Assembly (NCBI RefSeq): GCF_001650195.1
Contig: NZ_LXYR01000019.1
Location: forward strand, 1 to 64,000
Source of the DNA: Phormidesmis priestleyi BC1401
Lineage (GTDB): Bacteria; Cyanobacteriota; Cyanobacteriia; Leptolyngbyales; Leptolyngbyaceae
Length of the DNA: 64,000 nt
Direction of reading: 5' to 3'
The notes under the pieces were generated by a model, which was given only the letters and a program-made list of their open reading frames with translations, ran no database searches and was not told the DNA's origin. Below, piece after piece: positions 40,101 to 48,500 of the stretch; position 1 is the stretch's first letter, and every line of letters starts with the position of its first letter. A program made the translations under genes and the position numbers.

Positions 40101-40337
40101 ATGCCCAGACACGATATTATTGAGCGCGACTTCAGCAGGCAGGCTCAAGTCTTGGACTCGATCGTGGGCAATCTCTCTACCGAGCTTGATGCTGGGCGAT
40201 CGCTCAGCATCAAGCTGAAAAACTCAGTATCTCCCAAAGAAATTTGGCGGACGCTGGCTCTTCTTGTTGAAAATAAGCCTTGTGTCTCAGCTACTCTGTG
40301 GTGGACTACTGAGGCGAAACTTTCGACCCAAAAATAG
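40101..40337 (+). CDS. Doubtful 78-residue hypothetical protein
   Basis: An open frame of 78 residues (MPRHDIIERDFSRQ start) with a charged N-terminus and a long helix-like middle part. It overlaps the end of the minus-strand membrane protein gene by 51 bases and contains the 34-bp palindrome. No family was recognised. It would be antisense to the 3' untranslated region of the minus-strand gene. It may be a genuine small gene or chance. Confidence 0.3.
   Translation: MPRHDIIERDFSRQAQVLDSIVGNLSTELDAGRSLSIKLKNSVSPKEIWRTLALLVENKPCVSATLWWTTEAKLSTQK
40183..40216. repeat. 34-bp palindrome centred on HIP1
   Basis: AGCTTGATGCTG and CAGCATCAAGCT are perfect arms around G-GCGATCGC-T, so all but one base pair of the 34 match. 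The centre is the HIP1 octamer. It is much longer than ordinary HIP1 sites in the window. Confidence 0.8.
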
Positions 40338-40538
40338 AACAACAACTTGCAACACCGCGACTACAATCAGCCCGTGACCCGAAAATTTGTGGAGGAATTC
40401 AACCGAGCTTGCATTGGTTGAAGCGCCGCCGGACAGTAGACTACCCGTAATCCCTGCTAGCAGAGCGAGTGAGAAAGCAGCCATCACCAAAAACGTTGCG
40501 CCGCGTTGCAGTGCATACTGATATTCTGAGGTTGTCAT
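40287..40538 (-). CDS. Small two-helix membrane protein
   Basis: 83 residues (MTTSEYQYALQRG start). Helix one is at about residues 14-35 (FLVMAAFSLALLAGITGSLL) and helix two at about 53-70 (GLIVVAVLQVVVLFLG), separated by a Ser/Asn loop. The protein ends in a Pro/Ser tail. Not recognised. The nearby terminator on the same strand supports its transcription. Confidence 0.6.
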   Translation of the reverse strand: MTTSEYQYALQRGATFLVMAAFSLALLAGITGSLLSGGASTNASSVEFLHKFSGHGLIVVAVLQVVVLFLGRKFRLSSPPQSS

Positions 40539-40626
40539 GAGCGGCTCACAGGATTATGGAGTGCTGGATTCATATCAGGATTGAAAGGGAGTCAGCTAAA
40601 TAGACACGCTTTACCTGAATCTTGGT

Positions 40627-41151
40627 CTATTTATGACCGCCGAACCATTTAGAAGCGATCGCGCCCAGCGCTGCCCCGACCATCGGGTTGCTGAGAAACT
40701 TCATCATCGCAGGCTGATCTGCCAACACTTCTTGGAAGATGTCTGGGTGATTGTGGTAGGTAAATGCTGCCAGTTTGCTGACATCATCGGCATTCATGTG
40801 ACCAGGGTTGTGAGTCGAGAGTCCTAGTTGCTTTTCCAGGTCGCGATCGTGCAATCCCCGTTTTTTGAGTTGATTAAAGAATTCTTTGGCAACATCATTC
40901 CGCTCATTGGGTTTGATTTGGGCGATCGCCTTTTGCAATTCGGGTTCCATCTGGCTTGAAGGAATCCGATCGGGGTGAAACGATTTGCCAAATAATTGTC
41001 GCCGTTCTTCTTTCGACGATCGTTGAGCAAAATCGTCAAAGTTTTGATAGTTCTCTACCGAATCAGTGGGGATAACATCGTCCGCAGATTCTTTATCTCC
41101 ACGAGCCAAGTCTTGCATAACCTGACGTTTGTAATCATCGCTGCTGGGCAT
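40627..41151 (-). CDS. Conserved soluble protein of unknown function
   Basis: 174 residues (MPSSDDYKRQVMQDL start). Hydrophilic and helical with an acidic N-terminus; the C-terminal 50 residues include a helix LAAFTYHNHPDIFQEVLADQ and a Gly/Ala-rich end (MVGAALGAIASKWFGGHK) that could be weakly membrane-associated. I know similar proteins only as hypothetical. It lies in a run of small stress-type genes on the minus strand (lipoprotein and CsbD upstream), with about 50 bases to the next, so cotranscription is possible. Confidence 0.72.
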   Translation of the reverse strand: MPSSDDYKRQVMQDLARGDKESADDVIPTDSVENYQNFDDFAQRSSKEERRQLFGKSFHPDRIPSSQMEPELQKAIAQIKPNERNDVAKEFFNQLKKRGLHDRDLEKQLGLSTHNPGHMNADDVSKLAAFTYHNHPDIFQEVLADQPAMMKFLSNPMVGAALGAIASKWFGGHK

Positions 41152-41199
41152 TTTAGTTAAACTCCTGTGTCGTCGTTTTTCAGTTAGAAACAGCGTTTT

Positions 41200-41640
41200 T
41201 TAGCTGCTTGTTCCATACTGAATTTGCTTGGTGCTGTTATCATATTTTGCGGTCAAAACTAACTGTTTGTCAGGGGCATACATTAAAACAGTTAAGTCAC
41301 GATCGGGCGCGTTCTTCCGAAAGCCTTGAACTAACGATTTTGCCAAAGTACGAACTTCGGTAGGACGAACTTGAGGCGAAATCACAACCCCTAGTTTATC
41401 GCTCCCTCGAACATAAGCATCCTGGACTAGCCCATGACCTGTTTGCACGACCCACTCCCCAAAGTTTTGCCCTTGCTTGGTAGTGCCTCGCTCGATCTGT
41501 CCATAGCTCTGCGTACTGCTGACTGCTGGTCTATCAACAGTTTTAGCGGTTACGGCAGTGCCTCCGCAGGCAGTAAGGGTTAGAGATAGAACGAGTGTTA
41601 AAGCAATGAGAGCCTTACGAAAATAATGAGGTAGACTCAT
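41200..41640 (-). CDS. Small lipoprotein of unknown function
   Basis: 146 residues. Lipoprotein signal (LIALTLVLSLTLTACGG) with the cysteine at about residue 25. The mature part is a small mixed fold (about 60-146) with YGQIERGTTKQGQNFGEWVV and a C-terminal strand pattern (RDLTVLMYAPDKQLVLTAKY). No family recognised. An 'AGGAGG' type ribosome site is visible just upstream (forward CCTCCT after 41645). It lies between the conserved soluble protein and csbD on the same strand. Confidence 0.75.
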   Translation of the reverse strand: MSLPHYFRKALIALTLVLSLTLTACGGTAVTAKTVDRPAVSSTQSYGQIERGTTKQGQNFGEWVVQTGHGLVQDAYVRGSDKLGVVISPQVRPTEVRTLAKSLVQGFRKNAPDRDLTVLMYAPDKQLVLTAKYDNSTKQIQYGTSS

Positions 41641-41696
41641 TAAAACCTCCTGTTAAATCTGTAATGAAGTGAATAATATCTGGCTCTTCTAAACAA

Positions 41697-41735
41697 AAAT
41701 GGGTCTAGATAACTCAAGGTTATCTAGACCCATTT
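41697..41735 (-). terminator. Rho-independent terminator after csbD
   Basis: Perfect 13-base stem GGGTCTAGATAAC/GTTATCTAGACCC with a five-base loop, extended by AATG/CATT. The minus strand continues TTTTTG. A very stable structure ending the csbD transcript. Confidence 0.85.
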
Positions 41736-41744
41736 AAGAGTTAG

Positions 41745-41933
41745 TTACGCGTTATCGACGACATCTTTGACACCATCTTTCACGTCTTCCTTAGCGTTGC
41801 GAGCAGCGGCTTCGGCTTGCTTGGCTTTGCCTTCGGCTTGATCGCCAACATCACCTGTCACATTTCCTAAAGCTTCTTGCGCTTTACCTTCAATATTTTT
41901 GCCTGCTGCCTTAGCTCTATCTTCTAAACCCAT
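41745..41933 (-). CDS. CsbD-family small stress protein
   Basis: 62 residues from ATG 41933, preceded by AAGGAGT; a longer frame to 41993 is rejected. The sequence is Ala/Lys/Glu/Gly-rich with the CsbD pattern (DRAKAAGKNIEGKAQEALGN). It is hydrophilic and disordered or helical. CsbD was described as a general-stress gene in Bacillus; its action is unknown. It has its own terminator, and a palindrome 43 bases upstream may be its operator. Confidence 0.88.
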   Translation of the reverse strand: MGLEDRAKAAGKNIEGKAQEALGNVTGDVGDQAEGKAKQAEAAARNAKEDVKDGVKDVVDNA

Positions 41934-41975
41934 GATAGACTCCTTACTTTTATCTAGTTGATTAGGTTTGCAAAC

Positions 41976-41991
41976 GGTAAACTGGTTTACC
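41976..41991. promoter_or_regulatory. Palindrome upstream of csbD
   Basis: Perfect 16-base palindrome GGTAAAC-TG-GTTTACC, 43 bases before the csbD start: a candidate operator for a dimeric regulator. Confidence 0.4.
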
Positions 41992-42255
41992 ACCTACCCT
42001 TACAAAGATAGAGGAGAGCTTTAGATTAAGCACTCTCCCAGAAGTTGTATTAGTGATTACAGTTTTAATTTAGATCTCTACTAAATGGACGATTGTGGCT
42101 TTGAAAAGCATTGCAAAGCGGGTTAAATAAGTTGTCTCGATCGACCCCTGCTCGATCGCCCCATCGCTCTTTCTTGAATTGCCAGGAAAAATCTCAAATA
42201 CTATGAATATCTAAGGGTCTTGATAAAATGCCTTTATTTTTTTCCATAGCTGAGG

Positions 42256-43143
42256 ATGTTTGATTTGGATACTTTGCCGCAAGATTTGGCTGAAATTCTG
42301 GCGATCGCTCGCTCGATCGGGTGGGGCGCTGCCGAGATTCTCTTAACCGCGCAACGAACCTCATTTGGCGTCGAGCAAGCAGGTGAAAGTCCAGTGACAA
42401 CAGCGGATTTAGCCGCGAATCAATATATCCTCGACAATCTGCAAGCCACTTTAGGAATGCAGGATTTTGCCTATTTAAGTGAGGAAACCTTTCAATCACA
42501 GCCGATCGCAGCCCGCCTCGATCGCCCGTGGGTGTGGATTATTGACCCCTTAGACGGCACCAAAGACTTTATCAATCGCACCGGAGAATATGCCGTTCAC
42601 ATTGCATTAGCACATCAGGGTCGCCCTGTGTTGGCGATCGTTGCCTGCCCTGAACAAGACAAACTCTATTACGCAACGTTGGGCGGTGGCGCATTTGTCG
42701 AAACTCGCAAAGCCGGAGCCTCTCACACTCAGCCTGTTAAAGTCTCAACCAAAAATCAGCCCGAAGAAATGACGATCGTGGCAAGTCGCAGCCATCGCGA
42801 CCAACGATTTGACCAACTGATGCAGCAATTTCCTGGTAAAGATCAGCGTCAAGTCGGCAGTGTTGGAGGCAAAATTGCAGCGATCGTCGAACGGCAAGCC
42901 GATGTCTACATTTCTCTCTCTGGCAAGTCTGCCCCCAAAGATTGGGACTTTGCTGCCCCAGAGCTAATCTTGACCGAAGCGGGCGGAAAATTTACCCACT
43001 TTGACGGGTCGCCGTTGCTCTATAACCAGAAAGATGTGAGTCAGTGGGGCGGCATTCTCGTAAGCAATGGGCAGTGTCATCAGGCGTTGTGCGATCGAGC
43101 AGAGAAAATTCTGGCAGACATCGATCGTGAATCAGACCTCTGA
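42256..43143 (+). CDS. cysQ: Inositol-monophosphatase family phosphatase, CysQ-like
   Basis: 295 residues. Mg-dependent phosphatase with the metal-binding motif DPLDGTKDFINR near residue 97 and the second motif WDFAAPELILTEAGG near 235. The motifs and similarity by eye fit 3'(2'),5'-bisphosphate nucleotidase (removes PAP formed by sulfate assimilation) better than inositol phosphatase. It ends directly where the frame of the AAA pseudogene begins. The start at 42256 has no strong ribosome site. Confidence 0.85.
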   Translation: MFDLDTLPQDLAEILAIARSIGWGAAEILLTAQRTSFGVEQAGESPVTTADLAANQYILDNLQATLGMQDFAYLSEETFQSQPIAARLDRPWVWIIDPLDGTKDFINRTGEYAVHIALAHQGRPVLAIVACPEQDKLYYATLGGGAFVETRKAGASHTQPVKVSTKNQPEEMTIVASRSHRDQRFDQLMQQFPGKDQRQVGSVGGKIAAIVERQADVYISLSGKSAPKDWDFAAPELILTEAGGKFTHFDGSPLLYNQKDVSQWGGILVSNGQCHQALCDRAEKILADIDRESDL

Positions 43144-44087
43144 AGTCACAAGATTTCTGAGACGGAATTAACTTCTCATCAAATCCCTATCGACGAGATT
43201 GATTGCGTCCTCAATCTGTCGTTTGCCGTAGACAATTTTTTTGCGCTAATTTGCGGCTGCTACGATCTGCGTGCCGACAATGCTGCCTATTGCCGCTTGA
43301 CTTGGGCAATTCTCGGCGTTGCCACCCCTGCTGATTTGATTCGCGATCGCAGCCGCACCCCTTTTAATATTGGGCAAGCGATCGAGCTTCAAGGGTTTCA
43401 AGACTACGAAGTGTCTCCCCTGTCAGAAGGCTTAATGCAGGGTGGTTTTATTGTCATTGAAGAAAATTCAAAAGCATTGAAAACTCGTTCCCTCTTGTCA
43501 CAGCGTTGCTCCAATGGGAACGAAGCGATAAGCCTTTCAGAATTCCTCTGGCGACAATGAAACCACCCTGCCTGTCAGAAGGCTTAATGGGAGCCGTCAA
43601 CTATCCGAATGCAGTGCTGAAGACAATTTCGACGTGGACGAGCGGACAGCCATTCCTCACGCAGAAACTTTGTCAGTGTGTGGTGCAATCGAGTCAATCA
43701 GCCGTGCAGGAAACCCTAACTCTTCCTCTAAGCACCGAGGCTTTTTGGATTGAGCAAACTGGTGCGATCGCAGGTGATCGACAACGGCAGGCACAAGACA
43801 ACCCAGAGCATTTGAGAACGATCCGCGATCGGCTTCTACAAGACCAAACTCAAGCAGGTCGCCTATTGGGACTCTATCAACAAATTCTGCGACAAGACAA
43901 AACTGCCAAATCTCAACCCTCTTTTCTCGCGCACAACCCGTCCGAAGAAATCGAACTCTTGCTGTCAGGTTTAGTCGAGCTGTCGCAAGGGTCACTGCGC
44001 GTCAAAAATCGAATCTATGAGGCAGATCTGCGGCAACAGATGAAGCGGGTCATCAAAGAGCTAACTGAGATCTTGCACCTGAACTAA
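43141..44087 (+). pseudogene. AAA-like (AAA_35-type) ATPase fragment interrupted by an insertion
   Basis: Fragment of the cyanobacterial AAA-like (AAA_35-type) protein with no start codon. The frame is open from just after the cysQ stop (ISETELTSHQIPIDEIDCV and so on) to LSEGLM at 43437, where the 133-bp element and its repeat are inserted. After the second repeat the protein resumes in another frame (LSEGLMGAVNYPNAVL). Near 43755-43795 the expected LVRSQVIDN reads only in the +1 frame, so there may be further indels. The C-terminus ends in an unfamiliar tail. No P-loop is left, so it is not functional. Confidence 0.8.
43438..43570. mobile_element. MITE-like element with 18-bp terminal inverted repeats
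   Basis: 133 bases starting CAGGGTGGTTTTATTGTC and ending in its reverse complement with one mismatch. It is flanked by a 19-base direct repeat (CCTGTCAGAAGGCTTAATG) at 43419-43437 and 43571-43589. An inner hairpin TCGTTCCC/GGGAACGA lies at 43485-43523. It contains no gene, so it must have been mobilised in trans. The direct repeat is longer than usual for IS elements. Confidence 0.8.
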
Positions 44088-44099
44088 AACTCTCTCGTT

Positions 44100-44262
44100 T
44101 CTGGCATTCACCCGCCCGTGATTGAACATCACGGTCTACAGTGCGAAGTCTACTCAAGGGACTGAGAGAGGGTTTGAGGTTCAGTCCGTTTCAACGGACT
44201 TCGCAAGGCTAGCCCGGAATTCCATTCACAGGCGGGACAGAACCGCAGCGAATGGACGGGTG
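44100..44262. repeat. Hairpin-rich dispersed repeat candidate
   Basis: Non-coding stretch with two compact hairpins, CCGTGAT/ATCACGG (44116-44134) and AGTCCGTT-TC-AACGGACT (44183-44200), followed by a sequence of the kind often repeated in cyanobacterial intergenic DNA (GCAAGGCTAGCCCGGAATTC). Probably an old repeat element lying after the pseudogene. Confidence 0.5.
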
Positions 44263-44313
44263 CAAGATCTGAGCTAACCCAGGTGAAACCGCAGCGGCTT
44301 TTGTGGTGCTTAA

Positions 44314-44628
44314 TCAGCCTTGCACTGGGACTTGTGATCGTGTGGGAGCAGGTGCAGCGCTATTGGGTGACTGATTAACTAATTTCTCAATTAGGTGAGG
44401 AGGAGTCGCTTGACGAAAAGCCCCACAATAGTGCATCGTCAACACCGCTTTAAATGCCCAATGATTAGGCAAGACATCGCTGAAAGGGTTGGGTAATGTC
44501 TCAGCCCGATTTTGCACACAGGCATCTAAGATTTGTCGAGTCGTAGGTGGCGCTTGATCTGCTTTCGCGGGAGTGGCTAACCCTACGATCGTCAGCAATG
44601 CAGCACCCACTAAAGAGTTGATCTTCAT
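44314..44628 (-). CDS. Small secreted protein with S-layer-homology-like segment
   Basis: 104 residues from ATG 44628 (MKINSLVGAALLT). Signal peptide cleaved after AKA (residue about 24). The mature part contains NPFSDVLPNHWAFKAVLTMH, which looks like the first helix of an SLH motif (FxDVxxxHWA), and two cysteines (DACVQNR, HYCGAF). The C-terminal tail is Pro/Ser-rich. The role is unknown; SLH-like segments bind cell wall or outer-membrane partners in cyanobacteria. Confidence 0.72.
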   Translation of the reverse strand: MKINSLVGAALLTIVGLATPAKADQAPPTTRQILDACVQNRAETLPNPFSDVLPNHWAFKAVLTMHYCGAFRQATPPHLIEKLVNQSPNSAAPAPTRSQVPVQG

Positions 44629-45011
44629 CCGATAGTCCACACTTTTAAGATAGGCTCTTTCCTAGTTATAGCGAATCTCTGCAACGAATTGGAGACCCCT
44701 ACCCAGTCACTAAATATAAAGATAAAAGAAGCATTCTTGATTGGGAAGACGGTATTAAATTATTCACTCAAGGAATCGCTGTCAGAAGTGCTGAAGTTAG
44801 AGATGTCGATCGCCTCTACACAAGCTAAATTTGCAGATTCTTCAATCATTTTTTGGAGCATTTACCCTTGAGCAGTAGATAAAGATACTGCAAAGATACG
44901 GATAGGGAAGTATATTAGATTACCCAACAACTGACGCTTGAATCGAGTCCAATATCGGCAACTACTGGATTAATCTTTAGCTCTTAGTCAACCTCAAATC
45001 TTGAAGTAACG
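44629..45011. other. Intergenic region, no clear gene
   Basis: About 380 AT-rich bases between divergent genes. A 60-codon frame at 44689-44871 from a TTG has no ribosome site, no recognisable domain and unusual composition; it is not called. Confidence 0.4.
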
Positions 45012-45464
45012 ATGAAACGAACCTGGGTTATTGCACTGATAGTCACTTTAGTCACAGTCACGTTAATCGTGCCCCGCAATGTTCGCTTTTTAAAGAGACC
45101 AAGCACGCTGTCAAGGTGTCCAGAGGGCGCGATCGCCACATCCGATTCAACTAAAAAAATTCGCGCCTCTAAAATCATTGTCGAGCCGTGGGAAGGTCGT
45201 CACAACGTCTACGGCGTTTTTGTCTTACCTGCTGGATATGAAGCAAAATACTTTTTTGCCGTCAATGTTGACGAGTCAGATTCCTACTGCGGCACGATCA
45301 CGACAATCGACGAGCCAGCCTACGGAATTAGCATCAAGCCAGGAGAACGCATCGCGATCGGATATCTGAGAACTCGAACAGCGCTTTGGCTGTTGACCAA
45401 AGGCAAACAAGACGAGTTAACCCAACCCAACAACTGGTTATTAGGCACAAAGAAACAACGCTGA
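45012..45464 (+). CDS. Hypothetical exported or membrane-anchored protein
   Basis: 150 residues. One N-terminal helix (TWVIALIVTLVTVTLIV) is either a signal anchor or signal peptide. The remainder is a small beta-rich domain (about 55-150) with YGVFVLPAGYEAKYFFAVNV and GISIKPGERIAIGYL. Two cysteines (RCPEG, SYCGT) may form a disulfide. No family recognised. Followed by a hairpin at 45492-45522. Confidence 0.65.
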   Translation: MKRTWVIALIVTLVTVTLIVPRNVRFLKRPSTLSRCPEGAIATSDSTKKIRASKIIVEPWEGRHNVYGVFVLPAGYEAKYFFAVNVDESDSYCGTITTIDEPAYGISIKPGERIAIGYLRTRTALWLLTKGKQDELTQPNNWLLGTKKQR

Positions 45465-45491
45465 TCGCTACAAAATCCAAATCACGATTCA

Positions 45492-45522
45492 GATCCCCAA
45501 TTTCTTCGAGAAATTGGGGATC
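45492..45522 (+). terminator. Terminator-like hairpin
   Basis: GATCCCCAATTTCT-TCG-AGAAATTGGGGATC, 14 perfect pairs, followed by TTTGCTTTTG. It lies between convergent genes and could end either transcript, though the T tract favours the plus strand. Confidence 0.65.
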
Positions 45523-45556
45523 TTTGCTTTTGCCTTCACCAATCACTCAGCGGTCT

Positions 45557-48500
45557 CTAATCGAGGTGTAACTTGAGTTTCTCAGCCAGCAGCCTTACAT
45601 TCGGTTCTTGCAACATCCCCATGTGATTACCTGGAATCTCGTGAATCTCTACACCGCCAGTCGCAACTGCACGCCAGCCCGATCGAGGGTCGCCGTCAAC
45701 CCCGATGCTAAAGTTCTGATCTTTCGCGTGAAAGAAGACAATTCGCCCTGAATAAACTTGAGGAGTGTAAACACTACTCGCACTTAGGTTTTTTTGGGCA
45801 TAGAGAATGTCTTCTAAAAGCTGTGGGAATGGACGATCGAGGGTGCGATAAACCCACTGATAGACCCCTTTTGTCACCGAGCATCTAAGAGTCTGCTCTA
45901 ACCATTCTTCTTTGACCTTCTCTAACATTTGCGTTAGATTCATTTGCAAAAGCTGCTGAGAATAGGCGATGAAGCGCGATCGTAAGAGCAGCTTTTTAAC
46001 CATGACTGAAGGGGCAAACGTGTCTAACATTGACAGTAAGGCAACGTCTTGCCCTTGAGCCTGAAGCTGTTGAGCCATTTCAAACGCGATCGTGCCGCCA
46101 AACGATACGCCCGTCAGATGATAAGGACCTTGAGGCTGCACCATTTGCATCTGCTGAATGTAGTGCGCTGCAAGAGCTTTGACATCGTTGAGTGGAGCAT
46201 CGGGCTGGTCACTCAAGACAGCCAATCCATAAAGGGGCTGATCTGACCCCAAATGCTTTGACAAAGGGCGATAGAAATCAAGCCCTCTTCCTAAAACGTG
46301 AATCGCAAACAGAGGTCGCTTAGAGCCATTGGGTTGAATCGGAGCGATCGCCGAACCCGATATCGCCTTTTCTGGCTGCTGAAGCAACATCGCCTGCTGC
46401 TGAATCGTAGGAGCTTGAAAAATAGCCGCGATCGCCAGCCGTTGTCCCAAAGTTTTCTCGATTTGAGTCACCAGATTTACCGCGAGAATCGAATGCCCAC
46501 CCAACTCAAAAAAGTTGTCGGTGATGCCGATTTCAGGGACTCCTAAGGTCTGTTGCCAAATCTCGGCAAGCTGACGTTGAACTGAATTTTGGGGAGCCAC
46601 GAAGGTGCTAGTTGCGTCGGTGCGGTTGGCTTCTGGAGCGGGAAGAGCACGTCGATCGACCTTGCCGTTTTGAGTCAGCGGAATCACATCGAGAACCACG
46701 ATCGCAGAAGGCACCATATAGTCAGGAAGCATTCCTCGCAGAAAATTGCGAAGGTCGTGCGAGGTCGGAGTTTCGGCTGAATCGATGACAACATAAGCCA
46801 CTAACCGTTTATCTCCAGGCTGATCTTCGCGTGCCATCACCACTGAGTCAGCGATCGCCGGGTGTTGAGACAGCACGACTTCAATTTCACCCAACTCAAT
46901 GCGGAATCCCCGAATCTTCACCTGATGGTCAATGCGACCCAGAAACTCAATATTGCCATCGGGGAAGAACCGCGCCAGATCGCCAGTCCGGTAGAGCCGA
47001 GACGATAAATTTAGAGGATTTGCAATGAATCGTTCTGCGGTTTTAACCGGGTCAGTGTAGCCCAATGCCAAACAGTCGCCGCCAATGTAAAGCTCTCCGG
47101 TAACTCCGATCGGGCAGGGGTTAAACTCCGCGTCCAACACATAATATTGAGCGTTCTGAATCGGCTTGCCGTAGGGAATGCTTGCCCAGTGAGAGGCAAC
47201 GTCACCAATGCGGTAGAAATTTGACCAAACGGTTGCTTCAGTTGCGCCTCCCAGAGAGACGACTTCAACTCCTGGAAAGGTTTCTTTAAGCGCATCAGGC
47301 AACGTGACTGGAACCCAATCTCCGCTCATGAACACCAATCGGAGGGCGCTTTTCTGTGCCTTGATCGTAGAGAAAAACGGGGCTAATTGCTGCAACGCGG
47401 GTGGGGCAGAATCCCAAAAGGTGATCGGTTCAGTTTGCAAGATGGTGAGCATCGCCTGTGGATCTCGCACATCTTCACTAGAGACGACTCGAATCGAGCC
47501 ACCCGCCGCCAGCAGACCAAACACGTCATAAACCGACAGGTCAAAGCAGAGAGACGTGATGAAGAGAACTCGATCGCAGGCGTTCACATGAAAAGTGCGA
47601 TTCACCCACTCGATCAGGTTAATCACGGGCTTGTGTCGAACCACGACTCCTTTCGGCGTTCCGGTTGAGCCAGACGTGAAAATAATGTAAGCCGTATCGT
47701 CTGGGCTGTTCTGTCTAGGCAGATTATCAGTGGGCAACTGACCGAGATCAGATGGCTGCCAAACGTGTAGAGGAGTGGACAGTGCAGCGGGTTTGGTTGG
47801 CTCCGTGATCGCCATTATATCTAAACAGATCAGATGCTCCAAGTTAGGAAGCTGTGGCTGAAGTTCCCCAAAGGTCGATCGGTGAATGGGCTGCGAAATC
47901 ACACAGCGAACCGACAGCGACTCTAAAATCCACTGCACTCTGGCATTGGGAAACGTCGGCTCTAGAGGAATATATGCCCCGCCCGCTTTGAGAATCCCCA
48001 ACAGTGCAGGAATCATCTCTAAGCCGCGATTCATATACACGCCGACAAACGTGCCCGCCCCAACTCCCAGCCGTTTGAGATGGTGCGCGAGTTGATTCGC
48101 CTGCTGATTCAGTTCTCCATAGGTGAGAGAATGCGTTCCATAAACGATCGCGATCGCGTCAGGGTTCTGTTTAGCATTGACTTCAAACAGTTCATGCAAA
48201 CAGGTATCTTGAGCATAGTCGGCGGCGGTGTCATTCCAGTCTGATAAAAGCTGATGACGTTCGGAAACGGTCAGCAATGGCAACGCCGCCAGACGTTGAG
48301 ACGGGTTTGCCACCATGCCTTCTAACATTGTCTGGAGATGACCGAGCATTCGGGTGATGGCAGCGTGATCAAATCGAGTCCGATCGTAGGAAATCTTGAG
48401 CGATAACTCTGACCCCAAACACGCAATCAGCACAAGCGGAAACGACGGCTGCTCTAAAAGCCGAATCTCTCGATTTTGCCAACTGCCGCCCTGTTGCTGA

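Noticed and set aside
44689-44871. 60-codon frame after the SLH-like gene
   Set aside because: TTG start without ribosome site, odd composition and no recognised domain.
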